From contig CAJWLW010000208.1 of NCBI GenBank assembly GCA_913042885.1, positions 1-8,521 of the forward strand: a stretch of DNA of 8,521 nucleotides, written 5' to 3'. The notes under the pieces were generated by a model. The model was not told the origin of the DNA. It searched no databases and was given only the letters and a program-made list of their open reading frames with translations. Source of the DNA: an uncultured Lentisphaeria bacterium. Lineage in GTDB: Bacteria; Verrucomicrobiota; Lentisphaeria; JABSQK01; CAJWLW01. Below are positions 4,935-8,521 of this stretch, piece by piece. Positions within the stretch are counted from its first letter, which is position 1. Each line of letters begins with the position of its first letter. The translations under genes were made by a program, and so were the position numbers.

Positions 4935-7900
4935 TCAGCACGTGTCCTGCAGTTCGCTGGCGAGGGCAACGCAGACGTCGTTGTACATGGCCTCGAGCTC
5001 ACGCATCATGTCCGGGGCGCCGGCGAGAGAATTCGACAGGGCCTGGGCCTCGAGCGCCGCGCTCAGGCTCATGATACCCATGGCACCGACATTGCCGCTA
5101 CAGGATTTCAGCGCGTGTGCAGCTTCGCGCAGACCGGCTGCGTTCTGACTACTTACCGCTGCATTGATTGACTCGATAAAGCCCGCAGAATCCTGCAGGT
5201 ACATCGATACAACATCCCGAAATACACTCTCCGCACCTGTGCGTTCGAGCATCCGCAGGTCATTGAGAACGGACATATCGATCAGCTCGTCGCGAGTCGA
5301 AATCTCGCGGCTGACGCTGGGCGGCAGCGGCGCTTCACCCGTACGCTCCTCACCAAGCCAGTGCGTCAGCATGTAGACAAGCTCCTGCCGGGTGAAGGGT
5401 TTAGCCAGATAATCATCCATCCCGGCAGCAAGACAATTCTCGCGATCACCGCTCATCGCATTGGCAGTGACGGCGATGATCGGGACGTGGCAGCACGCGC
5501 CGTTGATCAATCTGGATTCTTCCTCGCGAATGCGGCGGGTCGCCTCGTAACCGTCCATCTCCGGCATCTGGCAGTCCATGAAAATAATGTCGAACTTCTT
5601 GCGTCGCTGCGCTTCGAGCGCCTGCAGGCCGTTGTCCACGACGGTAACCGTGCAGCCGTGCAACTCCAGCAGGGTCTTGGCGAATTCCTGATTGATGCGG
5701 TTATCCTCGACAATTAAAATCTCCGCCGCAAACTGCTCCTCGAAGGCAAAAGTTACTTCGTCCGCGACTCCCCGGTCGATATCGTCACGCAGTAGAGAGG
5801 CGCGCAGCGCAGCGCGGCCGATCGGTTTCTGCAATGACGAGCACTTGCCGACAAATTCCGCCGACAGTTCACCGGAGATCAACAGGACAGCCCGTGCACC
5901 GCTGGCAGTCAGGGCGACGAGCTGATACGGCTGCTGCTGCAACAGGCGCTGATCGATAAAGATGACGTTGAACGCCTGGCATCCGAGCATAGCAATCGCC
6001 GCATCAAGGCTGGTGGCGGGATGGTACACGGCTCCCATGCCCGTGACATAGCGTTCCAGGACACGTTGGCTGGTACGGTTGCTGTCGATGCCGAGCACCG
6101 AAATTTCGGCCAGGCCGGCATCGCGCAACAGGGCTTTTGGCGCGTGCGGCACGGGCGGGGCCTCAATTGTGAACCAGAAACAGGCGCCCTTGCCGAACTC
6201 ACTGTCGACACCAATCCGGCCACCCATCATAACCACAAGCTCACGACAGATTGCCAGTCCCAGACCGCTACCGCCTTCCCGGCGAGCAGCTGATTCGTCG
6301 ATTTGGGAAAACAGATTAAAAATCGCTTCATGGTCTTCAGGCGGAACGCCAATGCCCGTATCCTGTACGGCGAATCGCAGCCGCACCAACGTGTCGGACT
6401 GCTCCTCAACGACAACCTCGACGCAGATTTCACCGTTGTCGGTAAACTTCACGCTGTTGTCTATCAGGTGCGTGATAATCTGCCGCAGCCGGCCTGAGTC
6501 ACCGTACACCACGGGCACATCGTTGTAGATGTCGCAGGACAGCTCCAATCCTTTGCCGTGGGCTCGCTCCGCCATGGCGCCGGCAGCTTCTTCCACCAGG
6601 TTCGCAACATCGAAGGCTTCCTTCTGCAATTCGAACTGACCAGTCTCGATCTTCGAGAAATCAAGCACATCATCAATCATCGCCAACAGCCGCCGACCGG
6701 CATTGCGCGCACCGAGGATATACTGGTGCTGCTGATTATCCAGCGATGTAGCCAGCAACAGGTCCGTCATGCCGAGCACGCCGTTCATCGGGGTGCGCAG
6801 TTCGTGGCTCATACGATTGAGGAACCGGCTCTTGGTGCGGTTCGCTGCTTCGGCATCGTGCAATGCCAGCTCAAGTTGACGCTGCGAGGCGGTAAGCTCC
6901 GTAATGTCGTGGGCAATGCACAGGATTCCAGCCGGTGTGCCGCTGGTGTCATGAATCAAGGAGGCAGTGAGCGTGACGTGGATCTGTTCGCCATCGCGCC
7001 GCACCAGGGCCGTATCGGTGCTGATGATCGAATCCGGAGCGATCAGATCGCGGATGTAGCTGGTGACGCTCGAACCTTCGGACAACACCAGGTCGAACGA
7101 CTGGCCAACCAGCTCGTCGCTGCTGTATTGCAGCAGCCGGCAGGCAACATCGTTGACGGTGCGGATAGTGCCGTCGGGCTTTAACACTATCAACGCGTCT
7201 GTCATGCTGCGTACGATACTCCTGATGAAATCACGTGACATCGTTGTCTTCTGCAGATTGCGTCCCATTTCCCGGAAAGCATCCATGAACTCGCCGATTT
7301 CGTCGAGGTGGCCAGAGGAAGTCTCGAGATCGTAATCGCCGCGGCCAACCTGGTGGACGCACCGGCGCAGCTCGCGGATGGGCCGGATCAGGCGATGCCC
7401 AACGGCAACTGTAATCGCGACGCCCACCAGCGCCCACAGCAGTATGGTGACAGCCAACGCCAACAATGAGTGGGACAGGCCGCTCTTGCCGATGTCGTAC
7501 AGTTCACTGTTCAGGCGGGCCCGGGCGTTGTTGATATGCGTCTGCGCCAACGCCATACGCAGTGCACCTTTGACCTGACCTTCATGAAAGATCGGACGAG
7601 TCAGCGTAAGGCGATCGGCATTGGTTTCGGTGATGCCCTGGCCAGCGGCCAACAACGTGACCATATCGATCGCCTGGCCGCCTGCCGACACCTGGTCGTC
7701 GGCCCTCAGCAACCCGCCGTCAGCGCTGAAAACCTGCAGCTCGACGATGCTCCGGTTCCCGCGGGCAGTGGCAATAATTTCCCGCACCTTGTCGACATCG
7801 CCGCTGGCAAGAGGGCCGGCAATGGTTCCCGCCAGCAAATGGATCGTCGTGTTGGCCTGGCGCTTCATCTGCACCTGCAACTCTTCGGTCAACGTATGGA

Positions 7901-8030
7901 TTCCCGAGTCTGTAAGCTGGCGGTTGCCATCGCGCCCTACAAAGTAGAGTGTTGCGGCCAGTGACAGCAGCAAAAACAGGACCAGCGAGACGATGGCCAG
8001 GATATAGCGGCTCTGAATGTGAAATTTCAT
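4935..8030 (-). CDS. Hybrid sensor histidine kinase, BarA/GacS-like, with PAS, two receivers and HPt
   Basis: 1031 residues. Order seen: TM1 (~9-31), periplasmic sensor (~32-186), TM2 (~187-210), HAMP (~211-263), PAS (~265-380), HisKA with the phosphorylated His in MSHELRTP (H409), HATPase with N525, DTGIG (557-561) and GSGLGL (587-592), a degenerate receiver (~643-748), a full receiver (~770-892) and an HPt domain with H972 in AHALKSCSGN. The second receiver has E775/D776, phospho-acceptor D819, T855 and K877, so a His-Asp-His relay to an external response regulator is expected. The first receiver keeps D693 and K735 but has IDSN instead of a DD pair and is short. Layout follows BarA/GacS with an added PAS; no cognate regulator is in the window. 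The periplasmic part has no motif I recognise, so the signal is unknown. ATG 8030 precedes TM1 directly; no Shine-Dalgarno is evident. It converges on the GspF-like gene with 46 nt between stops. Confidence 0.93.
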   Translation of the reverse strand: MKFHIQSRYILAIVSLVLFLLLSLAATLYFVGRDGNRQLTDSGIHTLTEELQVQMKRQANTTIHLLAGTIAGPLASGDVDKVREIIATARGNRSIVELQVFSADGGLLRADDQVSAGGQAIDMVTLLAAGQGITETNADRLTLTRPIFHEGQVKGALRMALAQTHINNARARLNSELYDIGKSGLSHSLLALAVTILLWALVGVAITVAVGHRLIRPIRELRRCVHQVGRGDYDLETSSGHLDEIGEFMDAFREMGRNLQKTTMSRDFIRSIVRSMTDALIVLKPDGTIRTVNDVACRLLQYSSDELVGQSFDLVLSEGSSVTSYIRDLIAPDSIISTDTALVRRDGEQIHVTLTASLIHDTSGTPAGILCIAHDITELTASQRQLELALHDAEAANRTKSRFLNRMSHELRTPMNGVLGMTDLLLATSLDNQQHQYILGARNAGRRLLAMIDDVLDFSKIETGQFELQKEAFDVANLVEEAAGAMAERAHGKGLELSCDIYNDVPVVYGDSGRLRQIITHLIDNSVKFTDNGEICVEVVVEEQSDTLVRLRFAVQDTGIGVPPEDHEAIFNLFSQIDESAARREGGSGLGLAICRELVVMMGGRIGVDSEFGKGACFWFTIEAPPVPHAPKALLRDAGLAEISVLGIDSNRTSQRVLERYVTGMGAVYHPATSLDAAIAMLGCQAFNVIFIDQRLLQQQPYQLVALTASGARAVLLISGELSAEFVGKCSSLQKPIGRAALRASLLRDDIDRGVADEVTFAFEEQFAAEILIVEDNRINQEFAKTLLELHGCTVTVVDNGLQALEAQRRKKFDIIFMDCQMPEMDGYEATRRIREEESRLINGACCHVPIIAVTANAMSGDRENCLAAGMDDYLAKPFTRQELVYMLTHWLGEERTGEAPLPPSVSREISTRDELIDMSVLNDLRMLERTGAESVFRDVVSMYLQDSAGFIESINAAVSSQNAAGLREAAHALKSCSGNVGAMGIMSLSAALEAQALSNSLAGAPDMMRELEAMYNDVCVALASELQDTC

Positions 8031-8055
8031 TACGTAATCGTTTAAAAATAAGCGA

Positions 8056-8084
8056 GTTATGGATTATTATTCAGGTTATTCCAA
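8056..8084 (-). promoter_or_regulatory. Possible promoter close to the sensor kinase gene
   Basis: Minus strand: TTGGAA (8084-8079) and CATAAC (8061-8056) separated by 17 nt, 4/6 matches each. The start would fall near 8049, giving a ~20-nt leader to ATG 8030. Weak by eye; a second candidate lies upstream at 8279-8307. Confidence 0.22.
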
Positions 8085-8204
8085 GACCGGTGGACAGGCT
8101 TCAAAAAAAGGCATAAGTCGATGATATTGCAGAATCTGTGCCAATCCGGTTCAGAGCTGTGGCAAACGGTCCCACAAAGCCCCCCGCACAAGGCTCCGGC
8201 CACG

Positions 8205-8220
8205 CTGGATAGCTGTCCAG
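8205..8220. promoter_or_regulatory. Operator-like 16-bp near-palindrome
   Basis: CTGGATAGCTGTCCAG is symmetric in 7 of 8 base pairs (only T8210/G8215 fails). Its right arm is reused in a second, looser inverted repeat, CCAG-N6-CTGG (8217-8230). It sits about 175 nt upstream of the kinase start, between its two candidate promoters. Could be a regulator site; no known box is recognised. Confidence 0.25.
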
Positions 8221-8258
8221 AAAGCGCTGGAACAACAGGCTTTATCCACTACACGACA

Positions 8259-8307
8259 TTGAATGGATGGACGGATAAAATATAAATAATCTTGCTTATA
8301 CGGTCAT
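8259..8307. promoter_or_regulatory. AT-rich promoter-like region, both directions
   Basis: Plus strand: TTGAAT (8259-8264), 16-nt spacer, TATAAA (8281-8286). Minus strand: ATGACC (8307-8302), 17-nt spacer, TATATT (8284-8279), which would transcribe the kinase with a ~240-nt leader. The two overlap, so at most one may be active. No plus-strand gene is visible downstream in the window. Confidence 0.25.
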
Positions 8308-8364
8308 TCGGCCGGTGTCAGATCCCGTATCGAATGAAATCATCGGGCAATAATGATCGAATCG

Positions 8365-8395
8365 AAAAAAAAGAGCCCCGCAACAAGTGCGGGGC
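8365..8395 (-). terminator. Strong intrinsic terminator (minus strand)
   Basis: Minus strand: GCCCCGC (8395-8389), 7-nt loop, GCGGGGC (8381-8375), then UC and eight U (8372-8365). A perfect GC-rich 7-bp stem with a U tract is a textbook Rho-independent terminator. It ends a transcript coming from the right, not the kinase mRNA, which starts further left. Confidence 0.88.
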
Positions 8396-8459
8396 AGGAA
8401 ATGGAAGGGCAGGAGGAGCTTACTCTGCAACAGAGTAAAATTAAGATCTTGCGATCCCA
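8365..8459 (-). ncRNA. Candidate ~95-nt small RNA with three hairpins and a UCCUCC linker
   Basis: Reading the minus strand from 8459: hairpin 1 (8459-8442) is UGGGAUC-GCAA-GAUCUUA, seven pairs including two G-U, closed by a GNRA-type GCAA loop. Hairpin 2 (8438-8420) is a perfect 8-bp stem, UUACUCUG-UUG-CAGAGUAA. Next is an unpaired C/U-rich stretch with CUCCUCC and CCCUUCC (8419-8396). Hairpin 3 is the terminator. A -10-like TATCAT (8469-8464) lies just upstream, placing a start near 8457 at the base of hairpin 1, but no -35 is recognisable. The exposed UCCUCC could pair with Shine-Dalgarno sequences, as C-rich small RNAs do. The alternative is the 3' UTR of a gene beyond the window: one minus-strand frame ends at a TAG near 8507-8505. 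No known family is recognised. Confidence 0.4.
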
Positions 8460-8521
8460 TTGTATGATAGGTCCAGAGTGTCTCTCCCGCCCTTGCACGG
8501 AACTAACGTAGCGGCAAATCA

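Larger units (their letters stand above)
8031..8364. other. Long intergenic region upstream of the sensor kinase
   Basis: About 330 nt without a convincing gene. It holds the candidate kinase promoters, the CTGGA/TCCAG near-palindrome and AT-rich stretches at 8041-8080 and 8275-8300. The only sizeable plus-strand frame (8121-8285, 54 codons) has no recognisable domain and only a weak Shine-Dalgarno, so it is not called. Confidence 0.5.

Noticed and set aside
8121..8285. 54-codon plus-strand frame starting ATG ATA TTG
   Set aside because: No recognisable domain, weak upstream AAGG only, ends inside AT-rich promoter-like sequence. Conservation could rescue it.

Overview
The window reads as a chromosomal segment of a moderately GC-rich proteobacterium. 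It is probably a gammaproteobacterium, judging from the BarA/GacS-like hybrid kinase, the GspF/PilC-type protein and the MutT/NudG-like Nudix enzyme; this is an inference from protein families, not a phylogenetic placement. I see no rRNA, tRNA, IS element, phage gene or CRISPR array.

Left half (1-3579, all minus strand, transcribed right to left): a ParA/Soj-type ATPase gene (3579-2791) is followed by a 510-residue protein with a basic N-terminus, a long Pro/Gln/Tyr repeat region and a C-terminal HD-GYP-like fold whose catalytic residues are lost (2649-1117). A Nudix hydrolase overlaps its stop codon by ATGA (1120-731). After a 243-nt gap comes the 5' part of a ribose-phosphate pyrophosphokinase gene of the long, clostridial-like type (487 to beyond base 1), which appears to have its own sigma70-like promoter.

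Middle (3580-4888): a 328-nt divergent intergenic region holds an inverted repeat in the parA leader, a sigma70-like promoter facing parA and a CRP-like palindrome near the plus-strand gene. That gene (3908-4888) is a compact orphan GspF/PilC-family membrane protein with no other secretion or pilus genes beside it.

Right half (4935-8521): a 1031-residue hybrid sensor kinase (TM-sensor-TM-HAMP-PAS-HisKA-HATPase-degenerate REC-REC-HPt) converges on the GspF-like gene with 46 nt between them. Upstream of the kinase lies about 490 nt without a convincing protein gene. It contains promoter-like AT-rich sequence, an operator-like palindrome and, at its right end, a compact minus-strand unit of three consecutive hairpins. 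The last hairpin is a strong intrinsic terminator with eight U; I propose this unit as a candidate ~95-nt small RNA.

The most interesting hypothesis is that the ParA ATPase and the degenerate HD-GYP protein form an orphan positioning pair. ParA would be the gradient ATPase, and the neighbour, with its Lys-rich N-terminus and disordered Pro-rich linker, its adaptor or cargo. No ParB gene is visible.
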